DNA from: Verrucomicrobiales bacterium
GTDB taxonomy: Bacteria; Verrucomicrobiota; Verrucomicrobiia; Verrucomicrobiales; DEV007
Reading direction: 5' to 3'
DNA length: 64,000 nucleotides
Assembly (NCBI GenBank): GCA_016795505.1
Contig: JAEUHH010000067.1
Span: 1-64,000 of the forward strand
The notes beneath the pieces were generated by a model. The model ran no database searches, was not told the origin of the DNA, and saw nothing but the letters and a program-made list of their open reading frames with translations. Positions 26,254-34,022 of this stretch are shown one piece after another. The position numbers were made by a program, and so were the translations under genes. Position 1 is the stretch's first letter. Each line of letters starts with the position of its first letter.

Positions 26254-29100
26254 TCAGGCAGCAGAAGCGGCCCCGAGGAAGCGGGCGAGGTGCCTCTCGA
26301 CCACGATGATGTAATCGACATATTTTCCGAAAAGGAACGGGCCGGATGTCCAGATCTGAGTTCTGTCTTTGCTCGTGATGTTGTGGGCATGCTGGTTCCG
26401 CTCTTTGCGAAGCAGGTGCAGCTCGTCGCTGTCGTCAAAGAGTCGGTAACGAACAGCCCAATCGATCCGGCTCTTCAGCCCTTGATGATCGCGATCACGA
26501 TCGACCGGAATCTTGTTCTTTCTCTCAGCGATCTCGAGAAGGACCCGAAGGGCCTCGTCGAAGGCCCGTCCCGCGCAAATCAGAGCGATATCCACATTGC
26601 TGGGCGTCATGAAATCCAAACCGCGCGTCAGCTCATCCCGCCAGACATGGTATTTGAGCGAGCCAATCGACTGCCTGATGCGCGATTCTCCGGGGAAGGC
26701 GGATTTCTGAGCCGCTGCCAATTCCGGCTTTGAGTCCTCTTTTTTGGGAGTATTTACGGGAACCTCGATGGGAGTAGGTACAGACTCGGGGGCGACCAAG
26801 AAAGGTTCCGTCGCCAGTGCGGCCACATTCGAGACGCGTCGGCACAGTTTTGTCGGAGTTCCCTCAATTTGAAATGTTTCAAACTGCTCAGAGTTACTGA
26901 TCACCCCGTAGGTAATGTGCCTGGCAATTCCGAGGTCAGTTTCAACACCCTTGACAAGATCCACGAGCGGACAGGCCTCTTCATCGAGGTTGTCGAAACG
27001 CTGGTCGAGCCAACGTTGAATGGCGTTCCAATTCGCCCCGTGTTGAACGCTGCGTTCGCGACGCTTTCGTGAGATGCGCTCTGCGGTTTCCGCTTCTGTG
27101 AGGAGGCGGGCATAACGAGCGCGCCCCCGAGTCTCGATGCTGAGCCGCGGATAAGCTCGCAAGATCCCGGAAGCCTGGGGTGTCGTGTAACCGCTCCCTT
27201 GCTCAAACTGCTTACGAAGCTTGGAGAAAACCACTTCATCCGTGCCTTCCTCGGCGAAAAAGTCCTCAAGAAACGCGGAAAGCGCTTCGTGAGTCCAGTG
27301 ACCCGAAGTGGCGAGTGCGGCGTCTCCCCACTTCTTCAGACCCCAGAGATTTGGGCCAAGCTCCGTGAAAACGCTGGGATTCTTCTGCAAAATGAATCTC
27401 AGTGATGTGGCGGCGATCGGACGCTTTGCGGCCACCTCTTCGTGCAATTGGGAAGAGGTCAGTGCCTCTCCTGCCTCTTCCAAGGCCCTCTGGGCGACCT
27501 CGGAGACGGTCCCTGTTTCAATGTCCCAAGCTACCCAAGTCCACTGTCCTGTCCTTCCGATCGGGCTTAGCTGGGATTGCCGGACGAAATGCGCCGTGAT
27601 CCGGCCTTCACGCTCCGAAGCCTTGGATTCAGGGTTTCGCTCGTCGATGAGGCGGGCGATCTCGTTGTAGTGCAGCGGCTCACCACTCTCGACAATAACC
27701 CGGAGCGCCTGCTGCCCGAGGGTGAGGAGGTCAAAACGGATCGAGATCAGCCCTTGGTCGTCTGTGACAATTCGGTCCGAAAGATCGAAAAGTTGTTCCA
27801 AATCGTCGGGGAGAATCGCGTTGTCCCCAAGCCTTTGGTTGCATTCTGGTAAGAGATCGAGCGGCCGAATCGGAAGAGGTTTGTCTGCAAGAATATCCTC
27901 AATGACTTCGATTCGGGTGAGCTGAGCCTGCCGCATCTCCTTCGTCACCGAAGCAGGGAAGACCAACCATCCGTCCCCACTTCCTCTGCCTGAGTATTCG
28001 CCATAGCCAAGGATTTCGGTGATGAGGGTGAGGTTTCGGGAAATGAATTGCTCTGGCACCTCCCAGATCGTCGCTAGTTCCCGGATCCACTCAGGTGTCT
28101 TCCAGATGCGTTCGCCGAATTCGCTCAGGAAGCGTGAAGCTCGCCTTACGAGGGTCTCAACCTCCGGTCGGAAGCGGAACAAAGTCTGATCATAGTCACC
28201 ATCAAAAATCGCATTCCGGATCCTGCTGATGCTGAGCGCTTCAAGCTGGCGGATGCGTTCGCGGGTCACTTGAAACTGCTGGCCAACCTTTTCGAGGGTC
28301 GGCCGCTCTTCCCGCGATTTCATGAGTCGCTCGTCAAAAACCGCGAGTTCCTTGCCCTTTCCACTGATGACGACGGTTTCCCTCGCCATTTCAGGCAGCA
28401 GCATGATGAGCTCTTCGTTCCCGTGCAGCCATTGGTTCGTCGAAGGGATGACGGTCAATCCGCGGATCTCAGCGAAGCTGAGCCAGTTCACATTCCCCTC
28501 GGAGTCGATTGAGCGGGATAGGGCCAGGACGGACGAAGCGATCTCCTCGAAGGCTTTCCGTCCGAGATTCCTCACATCCGAGATTCCGCCCTCCACCGCT
28601 CCGATCAACTTGCCGATGGTGTCCCAACCTTGTTCCCGGAGCGGATTCTGGGCCTTGAAAAAGTGGAGGCTCGCAATTCCTTTCTGGGCGTCAGCAGGAT
28701 GCAAGCGGCCAAAGCTCGGGCTTGAGAAGCAGAGCCATGAAATCCCGACCCGTTGATCGTGGGCATATTCGATCCAGTCAAGCCGGGCAGATTCTTGATC
28801 AATGAACTCCTCAAGGATGCGGAATTTTTCTGCCAACTCCTCTACGACTTGAGGACTGAAGTGAGACGTGTTCAAATGACCCCGTTGCCACGCGTCGTAG
28901 GCGCCTCCAGTTGAGAGGGTGCCAGTCTTCTCCAAGGCGCACAGGCTGTGTTTCGAGAGCTGAAGCATCCGAAGGGGCCGCACCCGATCCAAGTGGGTCC
29001 TGTCGGAAAAAATATCATCCAGCCCGATGGCGGCAGCCTGCTTCGGCTGCTCCAGCGATCTGGGCGCGAACTCCAGAATGAATTGATTAAGTGTTGACAT
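26254..29100 (-). CDS. Sigma-region-4/HARE-type HTH protein with C-terminal HEPN-like domain
   Basis: 948 aa, first gene of the minus-strand array. At about residues 258-290 it reads RPTLEKVGQQFQVTRERIRQLEA, which is very close to the region 4.2 helix-turn-helix of sigma-70 factors (binds -35 elements). At about 462-592 two winged-helix-like blocks follow (LRVIVESGEPLHYNEIARLI, and EEAGEALTSSQLHEEV), similar to HARE-HTH domains. The C-terminal 100 residues are helical and contain RNQHAH (about 901-906), matching the HEPN Rx4-6H motif, with upstream similarity to DUF4145-like domains. Regions 2 and 3 of sigma factors are absent, so it is not a complete sigma factor. It could be a transcriptional regulator or a DNA-sensing subunit carrying a ribonuclease-like domain. 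The defense role is inferred from its operon. Confidence 0.7.
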   Translation of the reverse strand: MSTLNQFILEFAPRSLEQPKQAAAIGLDDIFSDRTHLDRVRPLRMLQLSKHSLCALEKTGTLSTGGAYDAWQRGHLNTSHFSPQVVEELAEKFRILEEFIDQESARLDWIEYAHDQRVGISWLCFSSPSFGRLHPADAQKGIASLHFFKAQNPLREQGWDTIGKLIGAVEGGISDVRNLGRKAFEEIASSVLALSRSIDSEGNVNWLSFAEIRGLTVIPSTNQWLHGNEELIMLLPEMARETVVISGKGKELAVFDERLMKSREERPTLEKVGQQFQVTRERIRQLEALSISRIRNAIFDGDYDQTLFRFRPEVETLVRRASRFLSEFGERIWKTPEWIRELATIWEVPEQFISRNLTLITEILGYGEYSGRGSGDGWLVFPASVTKEMRQAQLTRIEVIEDILADKPLPIRPLDLLPECNQRLGDNAILPDDLEQLFDLSDRIVTDDQGLISIRFDLLTLGQQALRVIVESGEPLHYNEIARLIDERNPESKASEREGRITAHFVRQSQLSPIGRTGQWTWVAWDIETGTVSEVAQRALEEAGEALTSSQLHEEVAAKRPIAATSLRFILQKNPSVFTELGPNLWGLKKWGDAALATSGHWTHEALSAFLEDFFAEEGTDEVVFSKLRKQFEQGSGYTTPQASGILRAYPRLSIETRGRARYARLLTEAETAERISRKRRERSVQHGANWNAIQRWLDQRFDNLDEEACPLVDLVKGVETDLGIARHITYGVISNSEQFETFQIEGTPTKLCRRVSNVAALATEPFLVAPESVPTPIEVPVNTPKKEDSKPELAAAQKSAFPGESRIRQSIGSLKYHVWRDELTRGLDFMTPSNVDIALICAGRAFDEALRVLLEIAERKNKIPVDRDRDHQGLKSRIDWAVRYRLFDDSDELHLLRKERNQHAHNITSKDRTQIWTSGPFLFGKYVDYIIVVERHLARFLGAASAA

Positions 29101-29162
29101 GATCAGGGTGGGACCAGCGATATCGGCTCAGGCGGTTACCGACCCGTGGATTTCAATCAAAG

Positions 29163-29191
29163 TTTTAATCGAAAACCCAGTCCTTTGCCAA
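29163..29191 (-). promoter_or_regulatory. Candidate promoter for the six-gene minus-strand array
   Basis: On the minus strand TTGGCA (29191-29186) and TTAAAA (29168-29163) are separated by 17 bp, an acceptable sigma-70-type -35/-10 pair, 62 bp upstream of the ATG at 29100. The GACGTC palindromes lie just upstream of this -35, so one regulator bound there could influence both divergent operons. Prediction by eye only. Confidence 0.35.
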
Positions 29192-29197
29192 GCTTCC

Positions 29198-29213
29198 GAC
29201 GTCTTCTGACGTC
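29198..29213. promoter_or_regulatory. Operator-like tandem palindrome GACGTC-N4-GACGTC (copy 1)
   Basis: Two perfect 6-bp palindromes, GACGTC at 29198-29203 and 29208-29213, are spaced 10 bp start to start, one helical turn. They lie 56 bp upstream of the CARF-type gene and between it and the divergent six-gene array. The same arrangement with the same spacing recurs at 30386-30401 on the other side of that gene. This is what a dimeric winged-helix regulator binding two adjacent sites would be expected to use. Confidence 0.75.
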
Positions 29214-29269
29214 AAAAGACCCCTTTGAACGATGGAGATAGGCTTTATTGGTGCCACAATCCGATTCAT

Positions 29270-30376
29270 ATGAAAGACTCTCCACAAACCGTTCTCATCA
29301 GCCTTGTCGGAACCACGCCAGCCGTTCTCACCGAGACGGTTTGGGCGATGGCCACTGGGACTGAACAAGTCGTGCCGGACCGGGTCGTAGCGGTGACGAC
29401 GCGGCCAGGGGCCGAGCTCCTCAGGAGAAAGCTCTTTTCCGACGGACATTGGGGTCGGATGAAAGAGAGACTGATGGAGTCGGGAGGGGACCTTGAGGGA
29501 AAGCTCCGATTCGGAGACACCGGGAACTCCATCCGAGTCTTCACCGGTCGCACAGAGGAGATAGAGCTCGACGACATTCGAACCAAGGACGACAGCGCGG
29601 CTGTTGCCGAGTTCTTTATGGAGCTAATTCGGGGGTTCACCGAGAATGAAGCGATTCGCTTGATCGTTTCAATCGCGGGGGGGCGCAAGACGACGAGTGC
29701 CCTGCTGCATTCCGTGATGACGCTTCTCGGACGCGCGGAGGACATGATCACTCATATCTTGGTTGATGACCCCTGGATGAACCAACCGGACTTCCTTTAC
29801 CCCGGGTGCGAAGGCTCCTTCAAGGACGCTCAGACCGGGGAGGTCCTCAACAGTGCGGACGCGACACTGACGATTGCTGAAGTCCCGTTTGTCCCCCTCC
29901 GCTACCTCTTCAAAAAGGAGTTGGACCGGTCGGCCGGAAGCTATCTGGAACTGATGACGCGCCTACAAAAGCAGTCGATCTCGGTCAAAGAAGATCTCTT
30001 CGTCCAGGTTGATACGCGACGTGGCGTGATCAATGTGAGCGGCAAGGAAATCGCGCTTTCACCGAACGAGTTTCTTTTCTACCTGTTCTTCGCCAAGCAC
30101 GCAAAGGCGTCGAAATCCCCGGTGGAGGCCTACGCCACAATAGTCGATGAGCTGACTGACCTCGCCAACGAGTTCAAACCGGAGAACGACTTCAATCATT
30201 GGAGTTACAAAGCCGGCCAAAAGATCCTCGGGGACGAAGATCCCAGGAAGTGGGCATCGAGCATTCGTAAAAAGATCGAAATCGCCGGATTCGACGACGT
30301 GGAAGTCAATCTGCTCGTGCCTAAACGGGCAAGGCTGATCATCGATCTCCCCCCAGAAGCGATCGAGGTTGTCTGA
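29270..30376 (+). CDS. CRISPR-ring-nuclease-like (NE0113/SSO2081-type CARF) protein with C-terminal winged helix
   Basis: 368 aa; ATG at 29270 chosen over an upstream TTG because MKDSPQTVLISLVGTTPAV starts directly with the first CARF strand. The N-terminal domain has the family signatures: ISLVGTTPAVLTETVWA, Ser11 in the first loop, and SIAGGRKTT at residues 134-142, whose Lys140 sits where Sso2081-type ring nucleases keep a catalytic lysine. Such domains bind and often cleave cyclic oligoadenylates. From about residue 248 the sequence resembles an OmpR/PhoB-type winged helix: a strand pair VINVSGKEIAL, SPNEFLFYLFFAKHA, then a candidate recognition helix WASSIRKKIE and a final hairpin ARLIIDL. 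No CRISPR array or cas gene is nearby; a CBASS operon follows on the same strand. I infer a ligand-responsive transcriptional regulator, possibly also degrading the signal. Confidence 0.75.
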   Translation: MKDSPQTVLISLVGTTPAVLTETVWAMATGTEQVVPDRVVAVTTRPGAELLRRKLFSDGHWGRMKERLMESGGDLEGKLRFGDTGNSIRVFTGRTEEIELDDIRTKDDSAAVAEFFMELIRGFTENEAIRLIVSIAGGRKTTSALLHSVMTLLGRAEDMITHILVDDPWMNQPDFLYPGCEGSFKDAQTGEVLNSADATLTIAEVPFVPLRYLFKKELDRSAGSYLELMTRLQKQSISVKEDLFVQVDTRRGVINVSGKEIALSPNEFLFYLFFAKHAKASKSPVEAYATIVDELTDLANEFKPENDFNHWSYKAGQKILGDEDPRKWASSIRKKIEIAGFDDVEVNLLVPKRARLIIDLPPEAIEVV

Positions 30377-30385
30377 CCTACCAGT

Positions 30386-30401
30386 GACGTCAGCGGACGT
30401 C
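30386..30401. promoter_or_regulatory. Operator-like tandem palindrome GACGTC-N4-GACGTC (copy 2)
   Basis: GACGTC at 30386-30391 and 30396-30401, again 10 bp start to start, in the 93-bp gap between the CARF-type gene and the HNH-SAVED gene, about 70 bp upstream of the latter's ATG. The spacers differ between copies (TTCT in copy 1, AGCG in copy 2), so the conserved parts are just the palindromes and the spacing. This argues for a binding site kept by selection and not a recent duplication. It probably overlaps the promoter of the three CBASS genes. Confidence 0.75.
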
Positions 30402-30469
30402 ACGCGCGGTGCAATCGGGTGAGGAATTGCCGATCATCTCCACGGGACCGAACTGCGCCCGATGTGAAG

Positions 30470-31627
30470 ATGATCCTCAAAAAAGTCAAAACACGAGATA
30501 TTCCGGCCGACGTCCGTTACCTGCTATGGGGGAGATCCGCCGGAAGGTGCCAGTTTAACGGGTGCAACAAGCCGGTCTGGAAAAACCCGGTGACCCAGGA
30601 GGAGGTCAACATTGCCCAAGCGGCCCACATCTACGCGTTCAGCGAGGATGGCCCGCGGGGAAACGCGGGAATCGAGGACGAAGACCTGAACTCGCTCAAA
30701 AACCTCCTCCTGACCTGCCATGCGTGCCACAAGACGATCGACACCAAGGGAAAAGAGCTGCGCTACTCCGTCGACCTCCTTCAGAAGTGGAAAGCCAGTC
30801 ACGAGGGCCGGATCGAACGCGTCACCGGAGTCGATCCGGATCATCACAGCCACATAGTTCTTTTTGGCCGAGGGATCGGGGATGTCCGATCGCCCCTCCG
30901 ATATGATCGTGCCGCAGCTGCAATGTTTCCGATGCACTACCCTGCCGCTGACAGGGCGATCGAATTGGGCAAAGGTGCCAGCGAACGCACCGAAAGGGAC
31001 GAAGAGTTCTGGAGGCTCGAACTGGCCGATCTTGAGAAGCGATTTGGACGCCTGCTTCTCGAACCTTTATCGGACGGTGAAGTTTCCCATCTCTCGATTT
31101 TCGCACTCGCCCCGATGCCGCTCCTCATCCGGCTCGGGACGCTGTTGACCGACATCCGGGATGTCGAGATCTACCAGCTGCACCGTGCCCCGAAGGGTTG
31201 GGAATGGCCGTCGAAAGAAAGAACGCTCACCATCGATCTGCAACAACCGCAGTCGCTGACCGGGGCACCAGCGCTGGTGATCTCCCTTAGCGCCACCATT
31301 TCTGAAGATCGGATCAATCGCGTGCTGGGACAGGACGCATCCATCTGGCGGCTCACCACCCCCGAACCCACTCAAGAATGCATCCGCTCCCGTGCGGACC
31401 TCAATGCGTTCTACCTCGCGGTGCTGAAGGCGATGGATGCGATCAAAGCGGCTCATGGTGAATCCCGTCCGCTCTCCATCTTTCCTGCCGCTCCAGTGTC
31501 CACGATGGTGAAGCTCGGCCAGGCCAGGCAGCCGAAGGCCGATCTCGACTGGATCATCTACGACGAGGTGAAGGAGCTCGGCGGATTCGTCAAAGCAATC
31601 CGCATCGGAAACCGGTCAGAAGATTAA
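30470..31627 (+). CDS. cap5: HNH-SAVED effector nuclease (Cap5-like), CBASS
   Basis: 385 aa; ATG at 30470 begins MILKKVKTRDIPADVRYLLW. An HNH nuclease domain occupies about residues 15-90: C-x4-C pair in GRCQFNGCNK, AHI (IAQAAHIYAF), NLLLTCHACHKTID with the second zinc/cysteine pair and catalytic His. Residues about 120-380 form a SAVED domain (HIVLFGRGIG at its start, LSIFALAPMPLLIRLGTLL in the middle, ALVISLSATI and the final lines). SAVED binds cyclic nucleotides made by the CD-NTase and is a relative of CARF. Known Cap5 proteins tetramerise on a cyclic dinucleotide and then degrade DNA, killing the infected cell. First of the three core CBASS genes; 18 bp before the CD-NTase gene. Confidence 0.9.
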   Translation: MILKKVKTRDIPADVRYLLWGRSAGRCQFNGCNKPVWKNPVTQEEVNIAQAAHIYAFSEDGPRGNAGIEDEDLNSLKNLLLTCHACHKTIDTKGKELRYSVDLLQKWKASHEGRIERVTGVDPDHHSHIVLFGRGIGDVRSPLRYDRAAAAMFPMHYPAADRAIELGKGASERTERDEEFWRLELADLEKRFGRLLLEPLSDGEVSHLSIFALAPMPLLIRLGTLLTDIRDVEIYQLHRAPKGWEWPSKERTLTIDLQQPQSLTGAPALVISLSATISEDRINRVLGQDASIWRLTTPEPTQECIRSRADLNAFYLAVLKAMDAIKAAHGESRPLSIFPAAPVSTMVKLGQARQPKADLDWIIYDEVKELGGFVKAIRIGNRSED

Positions 31628-31645
31628 CCCAACCCCAACCGCCCA

Positions 31646-32845
31646 ATGCACCCAGGAAACCAAAATCCAAAGGCAACCCGCATCCTTGAGGAACTCGTCC
31701 AGCTCCTCGACATCCCACCCGGCTACTACCAGAAGACGGTAGACCGCTACGAATCGATGGCAACCTACTTCCATCGGCCTCAATCAACGATCCGGCACCT
31801 TGATCCACTGGTCCATCCACACGGTTCGTTCCGGCTCGGAACTGTCATTCGCCCGCTCTTTCCCGACGAGGGCTATGACCTCGACCTGGTTTGCCGCGTT
31901 GCGGCCGACAAACGGAGCATCAGCCAAGAAGACCTGAAGAAGCTCATTGGGGGCGAGGTGACCTCCTATTCCCGCGAGAACGGGTTCAAGGAGGGACCCA
32001 TCGAGAAGCGTCGATGCTGGACCCAGCACTACCAGGATGAGGTGAAGTTCCATATGGACGTGCTCCCGAGCATCCCGGCGGGCGACCGATACAGGCGCCA
32101 ACTCCAGGAAGCAGGAATCAGCCAGGACCTGATCGCAGAGGCGATCAACATCACCGATAATACCGAACCAAACTACTCCTACATCAGCCCGGACTGGCCT
32201 CGGAGCAACCCACGAGGATTCGCGATCTGGTTCGACTGGAGGATGGACGACGGGGGCCTCGCGTCCCAGTCTCGGAGGAGACTCTTTGAGAAGAACGCAG
32301 GGGTCTATGCCTCGGTCGACGAGGTCCCAGCCTCCGAACTGAAGACGCCCTTGCAGCGCGTCATTCAGCTCCTCAAGCGTCACCGGGACCAAATGTTCCG
32401 GACCGACTGCAAAGGCAAGCCGATTTCGATCATCATCACCACGCTGGCGGCCCGTGCCTACAACGGAGAGGCAGACCTCTCGGCGGCGATGGCGGGCGTG
32501 CTGGCGAAGATGGGTGAGTTCGTTTCCCAATCCCGCCCCCGGATCCCAAACCCGGTCGACCCTAACGAAGACTTCACGGATCGGTGGGACGCCAAGCTGG
32601 AAGACAACTTCTGGCGTTGGCTGCGGCAGGCTCAGCGCGATTTCGCGCAGATGGCCAAATCCGATCTCACCAAGGGAAGTCTTGAGCGACAGCTCGAAGA
32701 GTCCTTCGCCGTCCGGATGTCGCCCGAGACGATGGCCGCCTTTGCTTTTCCCGCGCTCGGTGCCCCGGCAATCATCGTGGGCCAGGATCGCCAGGTCACA
32801 ACCATCCGTAAAGATGCTGCTTCTTCGTGGGGGGGCCGTGGATGA
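31646..32845 (+). CDS. CD-NTase (cGAS/DncV-like nucleotidyltransferase), CBASS
   Basis: 399 aa, ATG at 31646. The nucleotidyltransferase signature is clear: HPHGSFRLGT (GS motif, Gly60-Ser61) followed by EGYDLDLV with metal-binding Asp78 and Asp80, and the third acidic residue Asp138 in KFHMDVLPSI. The size and spacing match bacterial CD-NTases. It should make a cyclic di- or oligonucleotide on phage sensing. The protein ends in SSWGGRG, a glycine-rich, exposed-looking tail with a C-terminal glycine; in type II CBASS the CD-NTase C-terminus is the residue attached to targets by the E2-like partner, which is encoded next with a 4-bp ATGA overlap. The nucleotide product cannot be predicted from the sequence alone. 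Confidence 0.93.
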   Translation: MHPGNQNPKATRILEELVQLLDIPPGYYQKTVDRYESMATYFHRPQSTIRHLDPLVHPHGSFRLGTVIRPLFPDEGYDLDLVCRVAADKRSISQEDLKKLIGGEVTSYSRENGFKEGPIEKRRCWTQHYQDEVKFHMDVLPSIPAGDRYRRQLQEAGISQDLIAEAINITDNTEPNYSYISPDWPRSNPRGFAIWFDWRMDDGGLASQSRRRLFEKNAGVYASVDEVPASELKTPLQRVIQLLKRHRDQMFRTDCKGKPISIIITTLAARAYNGEADLSAAMAGVLAKMGEFVSQSRPRIPNPVDPNEDFTDRWDAKLEDNFWRWLRQAQRDFAQMAKSDLTKGSLERQLEESFAVRMSPETMAAFAFPALGAPAIIVGQDRQVTTIRKDAASSWGGRG

Positions 32846-33522
32846 ATGATCCTTGCCGAGCACTGCATGAACGTTGGCAACTCGAGCAATTTCTCGATTG
32901 CCACCCTGAACTGCACGTGTCCTTTCTCCCCCAATGTGGCCTTCGCATTGAGGGAGATCTCGTTTTCACCGCGGTCTCGAAAGGATTTGCCCGACTCGAA
33001 GATGCCTTCTCGATTCGCCTGGAGGTCACTGCCGATTTTCCTCGCTCCATTCCGAGGGTGTTCGAGATTGCAGCGAGGATTCCGAGGGCCTACCACCATC
33101 TTTCGGATGGAAGTCTGTGTCTCGGGTCACCACTCCGTCAGCGAATCTTGATGTCTCAAGACCCCACTCTCTGCGGCTTCGTGAACCTGCTCCTGATCCC
33201 CTATCTCTACAATCGAAGTTACTTTGAGAAGCACGAGATCCTGCCAATCGGAGAGTTGGAGCATGGAGCGCCAGGTCTGGTGTCGGACTACGAGAAAATT
33301 TTCAAGGTCAAGGGCGTGACGGCCTGTGCAGGAATGCTCAAGCTGCTCGGGTTGCACAAGCGACTCGCAAACAAGCGTCCTTGTCCGTGCGGCAGTGGAA
33401 GGAGGCTCGGCAGGTGCCACAATTTCGTTCTTAATCCGCTGAGGCGAATGGCTTCGCGGAGCGAATTCCGGCATCATCTGCGAATCCTACTCAGTCAAGG
33501 TGGGGCTTTGAATCGCTGGTGA
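32842..33522 (+). CDS. E2-like conjugating protein with SEC-C zinc motif (type II-short CBASS Cap2)
   Basis: 226 aa; ATG 32842 overlaps the CD-NTase stop. The E2 fold is indicated by a hydrophobic strand FSIRLEVTADFPRSIPRVFE and the active-site region HHLSDGSLCLGS with candidate catalytic Cys93, as in prokaryotic E2 families. There is no E1 domain and no JAB peptidase gene, which defines the 'type II-short' arrangement. Unusually, after the E2 core the chain continues and carries a SEC-C motif, CPCGSGRRLGRCH (Cys181, Cys183, Cys192, His193), a small zinc knuckle also found at the end of SecA. Inferred role: linking the CD-NTase C-terminal glycine to a target to activate it, with SEC-C perhaps choosing the partner. 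Confidence 0.8.
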   Translation: MNDPCRALHERWQLEQFLDCHPELHVSFLPQCGLRIEGDLVFTAVSKGFARLEDAFSIRLEVTADFPRSIPRVFEIAARIPRAYHHLSDGSLCLGSPLRQRILMSQDPTLCGFVNLLLIPYLYNRSYFEKHEILPIGELEHGAPGLVSDYEKIFKVKGVTACAGMLKLLGLHKRLANKRPCPCGSGRRLGRCHNFVLNPLRRMASRSEFRHHLRILLSQGGALNRW

Positions 33523-34022
33523 GATATTTTAAAATGGTAAGACTAGGACAGGGTTCGGCTCGAGCTGCTAGCCTTCCTAAGTTGTCATCTGGATGATTTG
33601 AAGGGAGAAATCGACAAGGTTGAATGAATCACAGTTTATAATGGTAAAAATGGGTCATTCATTGGGCGATGCTATGATTGATCGGCGATACCGAAAGTGG
33701 GCTGCTCTTCAGCACTCTTTATTGAGTGTGTCATTTTTTGGGTGTTGCTTGACCATAGCTGCCGATTATCCCGCTTTATGGTCCTCAGGAGATCTGGTAG
33801 GTTTTGGGACGGCAGTTTTTCGGTGTTGATGCTTTGGGTGGCAACCAGATAATCGCAGGGGCCGAACCTAGCAAGATCGGCTGTCGAACAGACTGCTCGG
33901 GAGATCCAGACTAGCTTCAACCCTCTGGATAAGAAGGTTGCCCGCTCAGTGGATTTTCCCTCTAAGGACGACATCACCCGAATCGTCATTTTGAAAGTCC
34001 CTGAACCCAACTCTGGACCAGC
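33523..34022. other. 500-bp gap without a convincing gene
   Basis: The sequence is visibly richer in A+T than its neighbours. A short open frame at 33620-33829 has no recognisable similarity and poor composition. An ACAGGGTTCGG motif at about 33547-33557 resembles the dispersed ACAGGGT repeats but has no partner arm. It may contain the promoter of the DUF5131 gene; I see nothing else. Confidence 0.5.

Noticed and set aside
9563-29100. A standard DISARM or BREX system
   Set aside because: DISARM would need separate helicase and DUF1998 proteins plus DrmC, and BREX would need PglX, PglZ and BrxC; these are not seen. The helicase and DUF1998 parts are fused in one protein, which fits Druantia better.
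29270-30376. A CRISPR-Cas locus, because of the ring-nuclease-like gene
   Set aside because: No array of regularly spaced repeats and no cas gene were found anywhere in the window; the neighbours are CBASS genes.
33620-33829. Small gene after the CBASS operon
   Set aside because: No similarity, low-quality composition, and no recognisable ribosome binding site or start context.
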